In this document: positions 53,130-62,537 of the stretch, piece after piece | Layout: every line of letters starts with the position of its first letter | How positions within the stretch are numbered: the first letter of the stretch is position 1 | Source of the DNA: Ampullimonas aquatilis | Lineage (GTDB): Bacteria; Pseudomonadota; Gammaproteobacteria; Burkholderiales; Burkholderiaceae_D | DNA length: 64,000 nucleotides | Direction: 5' to 3' | Assembly: GCF_049675895.1 (NCBI RefSeq) | Contig: NZ_CP183834.1 | Coordinates: 434,001 to 498,000 of the forward strand | Made by a program: the position numbers and the translations under genes | The notes under the pieces: model-generated | Databases searched by the model: none | Seen by the model: only the letters and a program-made list of their open reading frames with translations | Told to the model about the DNA's origin: nothing

Positions 53130-53834
53130 ATGAACACTGCCGTCAAGCAATACAAATACTATGACTTTGTCATGGCTGCTTTTGTGACGGTGCTGCTGTG
53201 TTCAAATTTTATTGGTGCGGCCAAGCAGGCGGTCGTGACCTTGCCGGTGCTCGGTGCAACACCGTTTGGCGCGGGGATTTTGTTCTTTCCCATCTCTTAT
53301 ATTTTTGGTGACATTCTGACCGAAGTATATGGTTATGGCCGTGATCGGCGGGTGGTGTGGGCTGGGTTTGGTGCATTGGCATTTGCCTCAGTCATGTCAT
53401 GGGTGGTGGTACATCTGCCTGCGGGCCCGAGTGACTATATGAAGGTGTATCAGCCTGCGATTGAAACCGTCTTTGGCAATGCCTGGCGCATTGCGATTGG
53501 TTCGATGATCGCCTTTTGGTGTGGCAGCTTTGCCAACAGTTATGTGCTTGCCAAAATGAAGGTGGCCACGCACGGCAAGTGGCTCTGGTCGCGCACGATT
53601 GGCTCGACCATTGTGGGCGAGCTGGTCGATTCCTCATTGTTTTACATGATTGCCTTTTATGGCATCTGGACTACCGAAGATGTGATCAAGGTCGCCATTA
53701 CCCAATACTTTTTAAAGACCGGCTGGGAAGTGGTCATGACTCCGGTGACGTATAAAGTGGTCAACTTTTTAAAGCGCAAAGAGCATGAAGACTACTTTGA
53801 TCGCCAGACCAACTTCAATCCGTTTCATCTTTGA
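53130..53834 (+). CDS. yhhQ: Queuosine precursor transporter, YhhQ family
   Basis: 234 residues with about six hydrophobic helices. It has the vitamin/queuosine precursor transporter signature FFPISYIFGDILTEVYGYGRDRRVVWAGF near residues 50-80, and later TIGSTIVGELVDSSLFYMIAFYG. It imports a 7-deazaguanine precursor for tRNA queuosine synthesis. AAAGG precedes the ATG. It follows ilvA and the type B repeat, and is convergent to the histidine phosphatase. Confidence 0.9.
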   Translation: MNTAVKQYKYYDFVMAAFVTVLLCSNFIGAAKQAVVTLPVLGATPFGAGILFFPISYIFGDILTEVYGYGRDRRVVWAGFGALAFASVMSWVVVHLPAGPSDYMKVYQPAIETVFGNAWRIAIGSMIAFWCGSFANSYVLAKMKVATHGKWLWSRTIGSTIVGELVDSSLFYMIAFYGIWTTEDVIKVAITQYFLKTGWEVVMTPVTYKVVNFLKRKEHEDYFDRQTNFNPFHL

Positions 53835-53868
53835 TGTTTTGGCGGTTTAATCAAAAGCCAATTGAAAT

Positions 53869-54510
53869 CTAGATTGGCCCAATCTCGTCGCGTGCCTGGG
53901 TTTGCAGATGGGAGACATCGCCCCATTGCACAATTTCCAGTGCGCCATTGGCATAACGTAAACGATTCAGGCTGGTGTTGAGCAGCGGGGCTTTGCGCGG
54001 TTCGTGGAGTGCTGTCTTGGTGGCGTGGCGGTAAATACAGTCAAGTACTCCGCCATGTGCCACCACAACGATGGTTTGGGCTGGATGTTGTTGCGCCAGC
54101 TCAATCAAGACACTGGTGATGCGATCATAAAACGCCTGCAGGCTTTCACCCTTGGGAATTTGATGCTGTGGATCACGCGCTATCCAGGCAGGAAAATGTT
54201 CTGGATGTTGTGACTCAATCTCGGCACCGGTCAGCCCTTCAAAAATACCGTAATGACGTTCACGTAATTGCGGTGTGAGTTGAACGGCCAGCTGCTTTTG
54301 CTCGGCAATGGCTTGCGCAGTGACATGCGCCCGCTGCAGATCACTGCTGTAAATCACATCAATGGCATGATCGGCCAGGGCGCTTGCCAGTAGTTGTGCC
54401 TGAGCCAGACCGGTGGCATTGAGGGCAATATCAATATGACCCTGAAAGCGTTTGACGACATTCCAGTCGGTTTCACCATGACGAATCAGCAGAATTTGAG
54501 TAACAGACAT
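53869..54510 (-). CDS. Histidine phosphatase family protein (GpmB/CobC-like)
   Basis: 213 residues. The phosphohistidine motif LIRHGETDWN is at residues 8-17, with a second catalytic His in VVVAHGGVLDCIYRH. Branch-2-like arginines and Glu (RERHYGIFEGLTG) complete the pocket. It could be a phosphoglycerate mutase-like phosphatase or an alpha-ribazole phosphatase; no cobalamin genes lie nearby. It is convergent with yhhQ, and a dispersed 82-bp element lies just upstream of its start. Confidence 0.9.
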   Translation of the reverse strand: MSVTQILLIRHGETDWNVVKRFQGHIDIALNATGLAQAQLLASALADHAIDVIYSSDLQRAHVTAQAIAEQKQLAVQLTPQLRERHYGIFEGLTGAEIESQHPEHFPAWIARDPQHQIPKGESLQAFYDRITSVLIELAQQHPAQTIVVVAHGGVLDCIYRHATKTALHEPRKAPLLNTSLNRLRYANGALEIVQWGDVSHLQTQARDEIGPI

Positions 54511-54588
54511 AGGCGATCAGGCTTGGTGGACGGGATTGGCGGGCTGGAAAAACTGGCCTTGCAGCTGTTGAAAACATCGAAAAACAGC

Positions 54589-54669
54589 CATACTCCCATG
54601 GGAAATGTACAAATATGGCTGTTTTAGTGCATTAAATAAGAGGTTATTTTTTTACTACCCCTTAGTATA
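54589..54669 (-). repeat. 82-bp MITE-like intergenic element, copy 6
   Basis: It begins CATACTCCCATGGG and ends CTTAGTATA. The core AGTGCATTAAATAA starts 43 nt before the right end. It fills the 168-bp gap between ilvE's stop codon (10 bp away) and the histidine phosphatase start. Confidence 0.7.
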
Positions 54670-54678
54670 AATAGTGCC

Positions 54679-55611
54679 TTAGGCTACCAATGATAGCCAG
54701 TGACGGTATTGATCATTTTTACCGGCAACCACATCAAAAAACAGGCTTTGCAGTTTTTCGGTAATGGGGCCGCGTGTGCCAGCACCAATCGGGCGGTTGT
54801 CGAGTTCGCGAATTGGCGTGACTTCAGCTGCCGTGCCGGTAAAGAAGGCTTCATCGGCAATATAAAACTCGTCACGGGTAATGCGGCGTTCTACCACTTT
54901 GATGCCCAGATCCTGTGCCATGGCGATGACGGTTTGGCGGGTGATGCCATCCAGCGCGCCGCCGGAGAGGTCGGGCGTGTGCAGGATACCGTTTGCCACC
55001 AGAAACACGTTTTCGCCAGAGCCCTGACAAACAAAACCTTGCGGGTCCATCAGCATGGCTTCATCGTAACCATCTTGCGCGGCTTCCTGGTGGGACAGGA
55101 TGGAGACTGGATAGTTGCCCACTGCCTTGGCCTTGCACATGGTGACATTGGGCATGTGGTGAGTAAAAGAAGAGGTTTTGACGCGAATACCACGAGTCAT
55201 GCCATCTTCGCCCAGGTAAGCACCCCAGGGCCAGGCGGCGATGGCGACGTGAATCGTATTATTTTTGGCGGCAATGCCCATTTTTTCTGAGCCGATCCAG
55301 GCAATTGGACGCAGATAGCAGGATTCCAGCTTGTTGGCCGAGACGACATCCTTTTGCGCTTGCATGAGTGTTTCGACATCAAAGGGAATTTTCATCTGAA
55401 AAATCCGTGCCGAATTGAACAGCCGCTCGGTGTGTTCGCGCAGACGGAAAATGGCCGGACCTTTATCGGTCTTGTAGGCGCGCACGCCCTCAAATACGCC
55501 CATGCCATAGTGCAGGGTATGCGTCAGCACATGAACCTGTGCGCTCCGCCAATCGATGAGCTCGCCGTCTTTCCAGATAAAACCATCGCGATCGGCCATG
55601 GACAATGACAT
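54679..55611 (-). CDS. ilvE: Branched-chain amino acid aminotransferase
   Basis: 310 residues. Class IV PLP transaminase making Val, Leu and Ile. Family N-terminus MADRDGFIWKDGELIDW; HTLHYGMGVFEGVRAY is a hallmark; the PLP Lys lies in MCKAKAVGNYPVS; downstream ITRDEFYIADEAFFTGTAAEVTPI is conserved. Start ATG 55611 has GGAGAA 7 nt upstream. It is a single gene in this window, upstream of the histidine phosphatase. A 439-bp spacer separates it from pgk. Confidence 0.95.
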   Translation of the reverse strand: MSLSMADRDGFIWKDGELIDWRSAQVHVLTHTLHYGMGVFEGVRAYKTDKGPAIFRLREHTERLFNSARIFQMKIPFDVETLMQAQKDVVSANKLESCYLRPIAWIGSEKMGIAAKNNTIHVAIAAWPWGAYLGEDGMTRGIRVKTSSFTHHMPNVTMCKAKAVGNYPVSILSHQEAAQDGYDEAMLMDPQGFVCQGSGENVFLVANGILHTPDLSGGALDGITRQTVIAMAQDLGIKVVERRITRDEFYIADEAFFTGTAAEVTPIRELDNRPIGAGTRGPITEKLQSLFFDVVAGKNDQYRHWLSLVA

Positions 55612-56050
55612 GATGTTCTCCAATTTCAAAAAACTGCAGGCGCACAAAAGGCGCGCTGACTAAACATGGGATTTTAACAAGTTGGCAGACTGCCCGCGTC
55701 ATAAATTTCATGATGGAAGATCAAGGGGGCAGAGCCGGTTGCTGCGGGTGAGCAGACATTCAGTACCAACGTCGGGATTGTGGCGCGGTACATCAAGAAG
55801 GGGGATAGAGCAAGTATAGCGAATTTTAGCCCGCTCCAGCCAGCCAATTTGTTCCGGGGTTAGGTACAAAATCGCTGAATTTGACGGCAAATTACGTGCT
55901 GCATCGGCGAAAATGCCACAACTTAAACGCTGACGGAACTAGTTGACACGGAAATTGGGAGGGCTTCAGTTAAAATGCGATGCTTTCTCATCTGCATCAC
56001 AGCACTTTTCTGATTTTCCTCCATTTACCTCACTATTCTTCGACATCACT
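55612..56050. other. Gene-poor spacer between ilvE and pgk
   Basis: 439 bp holding the divergent promoters of ilvE and pgk. A 60-codon minus-strand ORF (55708-55890, TTG start) has no ribosome site or recognisable domain and I do not annotate it. TTGACA at 55943 and TAAAAT at 55971 are 22 bp apart, too far for a normal promoter. Confidence 0.5.
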
Positions 56051-57247
56051 ATGGCTGCTATCCTTCGTCTGACCGATCTGATTGAATCAAACCAACTGGC
56101 AGGAAAACGCGTTTTCATTCGCGCCGATCTGAATGTGCCGCAAGATGATGCTGGCAATGTGACCGAAGATACCCGTATTCGTGCTTCGATTCCTGCCATT
56201 CAAGCCTGCCTGAAGGCGGGTGCGGCGGTCATGGTGACATCACATCTGGGGCGCCCAACCGAAGGTGAGTTCAAGCCGGAAGATTCATTGGCACCGGTGG
56301 CTGATCGCATGGCGCAATTGCTGGAATGCAAGGTACCGCTGATCTCCAGCTGGGTGGACGGTGTTGACGTCGCCCCGGGCCAGGTTGTGTTGCTCGAAAA
56401 CTGCCGCGTCAATAAAGGTGAAAAGAAAAACAGCGATGAACTGTCGCAAAAAATGGCCAAGCTTTGCGATATTTATGTCAATGATGCGTTTGGTACGGCG
56501 CACCGTGCTGAAGCGACCACCAATGGTATCGCCAAATATGCACCGATCGCTTGTGCTGGTCCTTTGCTTGCAGCCGAGCTGGATGCACTGACCAAGGCAC
56601 TGGGCAGCCCCAAGCGCCCACTGGTAGCGATTGTGGCTGGTTCCAAGGTTTCTACCAAGCTGACCATTCTCAAATCATTGGCTGAAAAAGTGGATCAACT
56701 GATTGTCGGTGGTGGTATCGCCAATACCTTCATGTTGGCGGCAGGTCTCAATATTGGTAAATCACTGGCCGAGCCTGATCTGGTTGAAGAAGCCAAAGTC
56801 ATTATCGAGATGATGAAAAAACGTGGTGCCGATGTGCCAATTCCAGAAGATGTGGTGGTAGCCAATGAACTTTCAGCCTTGGCTCGTGCCAATAAGGTTG
56901 GAGTGGAAGATGTTCAGCCTGATGACATGATTTTGGATATTGGCCCAAAGACTGCTGCCAAACTGACTGGTATTTTGGCGTCAGCCGGCACGATTGTCTG
57001 GAACGGCCCAATGGGCGTGTTTGAGATTGATCAATTTGGTGGTGGCACCAAAATGCTGGCAGCAGCCATTGCCCACTCACCCGCATTTTCAATTGCCGGT
57101 GGTGGCGATACGCTGGCTGCCATTGCCAAATATGGTATTGAAAAACAAGTAGGTTATATTTCGACCGGTGGTGGTGCCTTCCTTGAGGTGCTGGAAGGCA
57201 AGCAACTACCAGCCTTTGCGGTACTTGAAGAGCGCGCCAAGGCTTAA
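56051..57247 (+). CDS. pgk: Phosphoglycerate kinase
   Basis: 398 residues. Glycolytic or gluconeogenic enzyme moving phosphate between 1,3-bisphosphoglycerate and ADP. N-terminal substrate motif KRVFIRADLNVPQD, then SHLGRPTEG, and the C-terminal nucleotide-binding IAGGGDTLAAIAKYG. The ATG at 56051 gives the family N-terminus MAAILRLTDLI. It opens the pgk-pyk-fba block with pyk 49 bp downstream. Confidence 0.96.
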   Translation: MAAILRLTDLIESNQLAGKRVFIRADLNVPQDDAGNVTEDTRIRASIPAIQACLKAGAAVMVTSHLGRPTEGEFKPEDSLAPVADRMAQLLECKVPLISSWVDGVDVAPGQVVLLENCRVNKGEKKNSDELSQKMAKLCDIYVNDAFGTAHRAEATTNGIAKYAPIACAGPLLAAELDALTKALGSPKRPLVAIVAGSKVSTKLTILKSLAEKVDQLIVGGGIANTFMLAAGLNIGKSLAEPDLVEEAKVIIEMMKKRGADVPIPEDVVVANELSALARANKVGVEDVQPDDMILDIGPKTAAKLTGILASAGTIVWNGPMGVFEIDQFGGGTKMLAAAIAHSPAFSIAGGGDTLAAIAKYGIEKQVGYISTGGGAFLEVLEGKQLPAFAVLEERAKA

Positions 57248-57296
57248 TGACCAGGCTGTCAGGCCATGAGACGGCTATTACGAGGAGACACCCTGA

Positions 57297-58727
57297 ATGA
57301 ATCGCGCAACTAAAATCGTCGCAACACTTGGCCCGGCCAGTAGCTCTCCAGAGATGTTGGGGCGCCTGATCCAGGCTGGGGTGGACGTCGTCCGTTTCAA
57401 TTTTTCGCATGGCACTGCGCAAGATCATATTGGTCGTGCTGCGCTGGTACGTGAACTGGCCCAAAAATACGGCAAGGAAGTGGCCATCATGGCCGATCTG
57501 CAAGGCCCAAAAATTCGTATCGGCAAGTTTGAACAGGGCAGGATTGAACTGGTGCCGGGTGATAAGTTTGTACTCGATGCTGAATGCGAGTTAGGCAATC
57601 AAGAGCGGGTTGGCCTGGACTATAAAGAGCTGCCGCGTGATTTGCATGATGGCGATATGCTCTTGCTGAACGATGGTCTGATCGTCTTGCAGGTAGAACA
57701 AATTTTAGGCAGTGAAATTTTCACTGTCGTCAAGATTGGTGGCGAACTCTCCAATAACAAGGGCATCAATCGTCAGGGTGGCGGTTTGTCTGCGCCCGCC
57801 TTGACGGCCAAGGACATGGAAGATATCAAGACTGCCATGAGTTTCAAGGCAGATTTTGTGGCAGTGTCCTTTCCCAAAAATGCCACTGATATGGAGATGG
57901 CGCGCCAACTGGCTGAAATTGCAGGCGCACCGCTCAATCACAAACCCAAAATGATTGCCAAGATTGAACGTGCCGAAGCGATTCCGGCGCTGGCTGAAAT
58001 TCTCAACGCGTCGTATGGCATCATGGTGGCGCGTGGTGATCTGGCGGTTGAAGTAGGTAATGCGACCGTGCCAGCATTGCAAAAGCGCATGATCAAGATG
58101 GCACGTGAAGCCAATAAATTGGTCATCACGGCGACCCAGATGATGGAGTCAATGATCGTCAATGCCGTGCCAACCCGTGCCGAGGTTTCTGATGTGGCCA
58201 ATGCGGTTTTGGATGGTACCGATGCAGTCATGCTGTCGGCTGAAACAGCATCAGGCAAGTATCCGGTTGAAACTGTGGAGATGATGGCCAACGTTTGCTG
58301 CGAGGCCGAACGTTCCGAAGAAGTGGAACTCGATAAAGATTTCCTGAATCAGACTTTCACTCGGATCGATCAGTCGATTGCCGCAGGAGCCTTGTTTACC
58401 GCCTTTCATTTGAAGGTCAAGGCCTTGGTAGCTTTGACAGATTCTGGCGCCACGGCTTTGTGGATGAGCCGTCACAAGATTCATGTGCCGATCTATGCCA
58501 TGACACCGAATCTGACCTCGCAACGCAAGATGGCGCTGTATCGCAATGTGACACCACTCCATCTGGCTACCAGTCTGGATCGTGAAGAAGCATTGGCGCA
58601 AGCCGAAGCCACTTTGTTGGCGCGTGGTGTAGTCAGTCGAGGCGATGTTGTTGTATTGACAATTGGTGAGCCGATGGGACAACCCGGTGGCACCAATTCA
58701 CTCAAGATTATCAAGGTGGGTGGTTGA
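57297..58727 (+). CDS. pyk: Pyruvate kinase
   Basis: 476 residues. Transfers phosphate from phosphoenolpyruvate to ADP. Active-site motif MIAKIERAEAIPALAEI and the GDLAVEVG loop are intact; N-terminal TKIVATLGPAS. The C-terminal regulatory domain begins near residue 350 (allosteric site, LVALTDSGATALWMS). GGAG precedes the ATG. Middle gene of the pgk-pyk-fba set. Confidence 0.96.
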   Translation: MNRATKIVATLGPASSSPEMLGRLIQAGVDVVRFNFSHGTAQDHIGRAALVRELAQKYGKEVAIMADLQGPKIRIGKFEQGRIELVPGDKFVLDAECELGNQERVGLDYKELPRDLHDGDMLLLNDGLIVLQVEQILGSEIFTVVKIGGELSNNKGINRQGGGLSAPALTAKDMEDIKTAMSFKADFVAVSFPKNATDMEMARQLAEIAGAPLNHKPKMIAKIERAEAIPALAEILNASYGIMVARGDLAVEVGNATVPALQKRMIKMAREANKLVITATQMMESMIVNAVPTRAEVSDVANAVLDGTDAVMLSAETASGKYPVETVEMMANVCCEAERSEEVELDKDFLNQTFTRIDQSIAAGALFTAFHLKVKALVALTDSGATALWMSRHKIHVPIYAMTPNLTSQRKMALYRNVTPLHLATSLDREEALAQAEATLLARGVVSRGDVVVLTIGEPMGQPGGTNSLKIIKVGG

Positions 58728-58805
58728 TCGTTGTTGATTTTTTCAATCTGATCAGTTTGACGATTGCCAGCCATTCATTAACAGATTTTTTATCAGGAGC
58801 TTACT

Positions 58806-59870
58806 ATGCCTCTCGTATCCATGCGACAACTGTTGGACCACGCTGCCGAAAACGGTTACGGTCTGCCAGCTTTTAACGTTAACAATCTGGAGCAGGTCAC
58901 TGCGATCATGCAAGCCGCCGATGAAGTCGGTGCCCCAGTCATCATGCAGGCGTCTGCCGGTGCCCGTAAATATGCTGGTGAAGCTTTCCTGCGCCATTTG
59001 ATTGAAGCCGCTGTTGAAGCCTACCCACATATTCCTGTTGTGATGCATCAGGATCATGGTCAGTCGCCAGCGGTTTGTATGGCTGCCATCAAGTCAGGCT
59101 TTACTTCCGTGATGATGGATGGTTCACTCGAAGAAGATGGCAAATCAGTGGCCAGCTATGAATACAACGTCATGGTTTCCAAAAAAGTGGTCGAGTTTTC
59201 CCACGCGATTGGTGTGACAGTGGAAGCCGAACTGGGTGTACTCGGTTCGCTCGAAACCATGAAGGGCGACAAGGAAGATGGTCACGGCGCTGAAGGCACC
59301 ATGACTCGTGAACAGTTGCTGACAGATGTGGCCCAGGCTGCTGATTTCGTCAAACAGACTCAGTGTGACGCTCTGGCGATTGCGATTGGCACTTCCCACG
59401 GTGCTTATAAATTTACCAAAAAGCCGACAGGCGATATTCTCGCGATTTCCCGCATCAAGGAAATCCATGCACGCATTCCTAACACCCATTTGGTGATGCA
59501 TGGTTCATCTTCAGTGCCACAAGAATTGTTGGCTGAGATCCGTGAATTTGGCGGTGACATGAAAGAAACCTATGGCGTGCCAGTTGAAGAAATTCAAGAG
59601 GGTATCAAGCATGGCGTGCGTAAAATCAATATTGATACCGATATCCGTTTGGCCATGACTGGTGCGATTCGTCGTTACTTTGTTGAAAACCCAGGCAAGT
59701 TTGATCCACGTGATTATCTGAAGCCTGCACGCGAAGCAGCCAAGCTGATTTGCAAGGCGCGTTACCTGCAATTTGGCTGCGAAGGACAGGCTGGCAAGAT
59801 CAAGCCGCTGTCTCTTGATAAAATAGCGGAAAAATACAAAAAAGGCGACTTAGCCCAGATTGTTCAATAA
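58806..59870 (+). CDS. fba: Class II fructose-bisphosphate aldolase (Calvin-cycle subtype)
   Basis: 354 residues. Zinc aldolase cleaving or forming fructose 1,6-bisphosphate. Zinc ligands include His in VVMHQDHGQSP and HGSSSVPQELL; the AELGVLGS segment carries a Glu. It has the CbbA-like C-terminus with GQAGKIKPLSL. AGGAG precedes the ATG by 5-6 nt. It closes the glycolysis block and is followed by a strong terminator. Confidence 0.96.
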   Translation: MPLVSMRQLLDHAAENGYGLPAFNVNNLEQVTAIMQAADEVGAPVIMQASAGARKYAGEAFLRHLIEAAVEAYPHIPVVMHQDHGQSPAVCMAAIKSGFTSVMMDGSLEEDGKSVASYEYNVMVSKKVVEFSHAIGVTVEAELGVLGSLETMKGDKEDGHGAEGTMTREQLLTDVAQAADFVKQTQCDALAIAIGTSHGAYKFTKKPTGDILAISRIKEIHARIPNTHLVMHGSSSVPQELLAEIREFGGDMKETYGVPVEEIQEGIKHGVRKINIDTDIRLAMTGAIRRYFVENPGKFDPRDYLKPAREAAKLICKARYLQFGCEGQAGKIKPLSLDKIAEKYKKGDLAQIVQ

Positions 59871-59896
59871 GCTCCCAGCGCTTTTTTACAAACAGG

Positions 59897-59936
59897 AGCC
59901 GGACAGTATTTTGCTGTCCGGCTTTTGATTTTTTTA
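59897..59936 (+). terminator. Intrinsic terminator after fba
   Basis: AGCCGGACAG (59897-59906) pairs with CTGTCCGGCT (59914-59923), followed by TTTGATTTTTTT. Confidence 0.92.
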
Positions 59937-59960
59937 TTACCGTAACTTGATGGACCCGAT

Positions 59961-60854
59961 ATGGCCGCGCTTTATGATTCTTCTCTGAAATCCCTACCTT
60001 TGCTTGGTCGAGGCAAAGTTCGTGACAACTATGCTGTGGGCACTGACAAACTGTTGATTGTGACCAGTGATCGCCTCTCTGCCTTTGATGTGATCATGAA
60101 TGAGCCGATTCCTGGCAAGGGCGTGGTGCTCAACAGCATGGCCGAATTCTGGTTTGCCAAACTGGGTCATGTGGTTGCCAATCATTTGACGGGGATTGCA
60201 CCAGAGTCCGTCGTGGCGGCTGATGAAGTCGAGCAGGTCAAGGGGCGCTCCATGGTAGTCAAGCGTTTACAGCCCATTATGGTTGAGGCCGTGGTGCGCG
60301 GCTATATCATTGGTTCAGGTTGGAAAGACTATCAGTCCAGCGGTGCCATTTGCGGCATTACGCTGCCTGCCGGATTGCAACAGGCGCAAAAGTTGGCTGA
60401 GCCAATTTTTACACCGGCCGCCAAGGCGGAGATTGGTGAGCATGATGAAAACATCAGCTTTGCCGAAGTGGAAGCCAAAATCGGTAAAGAACTGGCCACA
60501 AAAATTCGTGATATCAGTATTCAACTTTATCAGGAAGCCTCGCAGTATGCGGCTACCCGTGGCATTATCATTGCCGATACCAAGTTTGAATTTGGTCTGG
60601 ATGACAATGGCGTATTGCATCTGATGGATGAGGTGTTGACACCCGATTCCTCGCGCTTCTGGCCAGCTGATTCGTATGCAGTGGGTATTTCCCCGCCATC
60701 CTATGACAAACAGTTTGTACGGGATTATCTGGAAACCATCACCAGCTGGAATAAGTCTGCACCAGCACCTGCTTTACCTGCAGAAGTCATTGAAAGAACT
60801 GCTGCCAAATATCGTGAAGCCTATGAACGGCTGAGCGGCAAGACTTTGGCTTGA
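59961..60854 (+). CDS. purC: Phosphoribosylaminoimidazole-succinocarboxamide synthase (SAICAR synthase)
   Basis: 297 residues, the long bacterial type. Purine biosynthesis step joining CAIR and aspartate. Family blocks include LGRGKVRDNYAV, TSDRLSAFDVIMNEPIPGKG, and VEAVVRGYIIGSGWKDYQ and IADTKFEFGLD. It heads the purC-purE-purK group after the fba terminator; purE begins 11 bp later. Confidence 0.96.
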   Translation: MAALYDSSLKSLPLLGRGKVRDNYAVGTDKLLIVTSDRLSAFDVIMNEPIPGKGVVLNSMAEFWFAKLGHVVANHLTGIAPESVVAADEVEQVKGRSMVVKRLQPIMVEAVVRGYIIGSGWKDYQSSGAICGITLPAGLQQAQKLAEPIFTPAAKAEIGEHDENISFAEVEAKIGKELATKIRDISIQLYQEASQYAATRGIIIADTKFEFGLDDNGVLHLMDEVLTPDSSRFWPADSYAVGISPPSYDKQFVRDYLETITSWNKSAPAPALPAEVIERTAAKYREAYERLSGKTLA

Positions 60855-60865
60855 GAGGACGCACT

Positions 60866-61363
60866 ATGCAATCTGAATCAATCATCCAGGTCGGCGTTGT
60901 GATGGGCTCATCCAGTGACTGGGATGTCATGCAACATGCAGTCAATTTGCTCAAGGAATTTGGTATCGCCCACGAGGCCAAAGTGGTATCGGCGCATCGT
61001 ATGCCTGATGAAATGTTTGCTTATGCCGATAGCGCCGCAGGACGTGGTTTGCAAGCCATCATCGCCGGTGCAGGTGGTGCGGCACATTTGCCAGGCATGT
61101 TGGCTGCAAAGACACAGGTGCCCGTGCTTGGTGTACCCGTGCCATCCAAATATTTGCGTGGTGAAGACTCACTGCATTCGATTGTGCAAATGCCTAAAGG
61201 GATTCCCGTGGCCACATTTGCCATTGGTGAGGCAGGAGCTGCCAATGCGGCCTTGTTTGCCATTGCCATGTTGGCAAGTCACGATAAAGAACTGGCAGAT
61301 AAGCTGGTCGCATTTCGTGCTCGCCAGACCCAGGCAGCTCGTGACATGATTTTGCCAAACTGA
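60866..61363 (+). CDS. purE: N5-carboxyaminoimidazole ribonucleotide mutase
   Basis: 165 residues. Converts N5-CAIR to CAIR in purine synthesis. Class I PurE hallmarks: GVVMGSSSDWDVM near the N-terminus, SAHRMPDEMFAYA, and AGAGGAAHLPGM. ATG 60866 with GAGAGGA upstream fits the family start. It lies between purC and purK with near overlap (purK ATG is 1 nt after the stop). Confidence 0.95.
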   Translation: MQSESIIQVGVVMGSSSDWDVMQHAVNLLKEFGIAHEAKVVSAHRMPDEMFAYADSAAGRGLQAIIAGAGGAAHLPGMLAAKTQVPVLGVPVPSKYLRGEDSLHSIVQMPKGIPVATFAIGEAGAANAALFAIAMLASHDKELADKLVAFRARQTQAARDMILPN

Positions 61364-61364
61364 T

Positions 61365-62537
61365 ATGACTGAATTGTTGATGAAGAAAAATGGTCCTGTG
61401 CTACCTGGTCAATGGCTTGGTGTGATGGGTGGCGGACAGTTGGCGCGGATGTTCTGTTTTTCCGCGCAATCAATGGGCTACAAAGTAGCGGTGCTGGATC
61501 CTGATGCCAGCAGTCCCGCCGGTCGGATTGCTGAAAAACACATTTGTGCCGCTTATGATGACGCTGCAGCCCTGCAGGAGCTGGCAGCACTGTGTCAGGC
61601 CGTCACGACCGAGTTTGAGAATGTGCCGGCCGAGAGCATGAAGTTACTGGCGCAACAAACCTTTGTGTCGCCCCGTGGTGAGTGTGTGGCCATTACTCAG
61701 GATCGTGCCCGCGAAAAAGCCTATATTCATTCATGCGGAATTGATGTGGCACCGCATAAGGAAATTTTGAATCAGGCGGATCTTGCTGATGTCAGCAGCT
61801 TATTGCCTGGCATCCTCAAGTCGAGTCGCTTGGGTTATGACGGCAAAGGTCAGGTGCGGGTCAGCACCCCGGCTGAAGTCTTGGCTGCATTCAAGCAAAT
61901 GGATCAGGTGCCTTGTGTGCTGGAGCAAAGGCTGGATCTGGCGTACGAATTATCCGTGTTGGTCGCACGTGGTGTGGATGGTGATTGTGAAGTCTACCCT
62001 GTTCAGCAAAACGAACATCGTGATGGCATCTTGCATCAGACCATTGTGCCCGCACCGCTGGCTGATGATGTCCTGTGTGACAAGGCGCAACAGGCCGCGC
62101 AGATCATTGCCGCCAATATGGATTATGTAGGTGTCTTGTGTGTGGAATTTTTTGTGCTCAAGGATGGCACATTGCTGGTTAATGAGATGGCGCCACGACC
62201 GCATAATAGTGGCCACCATACCATCAATAGTTGTGCGGTGAGTCAGTTTGAACAACAGGTAAGGGCGATGGCAAGACTGCCATTGGGGGTACCGTATCAA
62301 CACAGTACCGCTGTCATGATCAATCTGTTGGGTGACTTGTGGTTTGACGATGAGACAGAGCAAGAGCCCGCCTGGAATCAGGTATTGGCAATTCCCAATA
62401 CTGCCTTACATTTATACGGCAAAAGCGAGCCACGTAAAGGGCGCAAGATGGGGCATATCACCTGTACCAGTGCTGAAAGCCTGGAAGATGCATTGGCTTA
62501 TGCCTCCGAAGTGGTTCATTTTTTGGGATTGACATGA
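61365..62537 (+). CDS. purK: N5-carboxyaminoimidazole ribonucleotide synthase
   Basis: 390 residues. ATP-grasp enzyme carboxylating AIR. LGVMGGGQLARMFCFSAQ binds ATP at the N-terminus; ILKSSRLGYDGKGQ and NEMAPRPHNSGHHT are ATP-grasp signatures. Just after purE; its last 4 bp overlap the Sua5-like gene, so these four genes are likely one transcription unit. Confidence 0.95.
   Translation: MTELLMKKNGPVLPGQWLGVMGGGQLARMFCFSAQSMGYKVAVLDPDASSPAGRIAEKHICAAYDDAAALQELAALCQAVTTEFENVPAESMKLLAQQTFVSPRGECVAITQDRAREKAYIHSCGIDVAPHKEILNQADLADVSSLLPGILKSSRLGYDGKGQVRVSTPAEVLAAFKQMDQVPCVLEQRLDLAYELSVLVARGVDGDCEVYPVQQNEHRDGILHQTIVPAPLADDVLCDKAQQAAQIIAANMDYVGVLCVEFFVLKDGTLLVNEMAPRPHNSGHHTINSCAVSQFEQQVRAMARLPLGVPYQHSTAVMINLLGDLWFDDETEQEPAWNQVLAIPNTALHLYGKSEPRKGRKMGHITCTSAESLEDALAYASEVVHFLGLT

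Noticed and set aside
53835..53880. Terminator between yhhQ and the histidine phosphatase (GCCAAT...ATTGGC)
   Set aside because: Only a 6-bp stem overlapping the stop codon, without a T-run.
55708..55890. 60-codon minus-strand ORF between ilvE and pgk
   Set aside because: TTG start, no ribosome site, no recognisable domain; it probably lies in the promoter/leader region.
55943..55976. TTGACA ... TAAAAT as the pgk promoter
   Set aside because: The spacer is 22 bp, outside the normal range for sigma-70 promoters.
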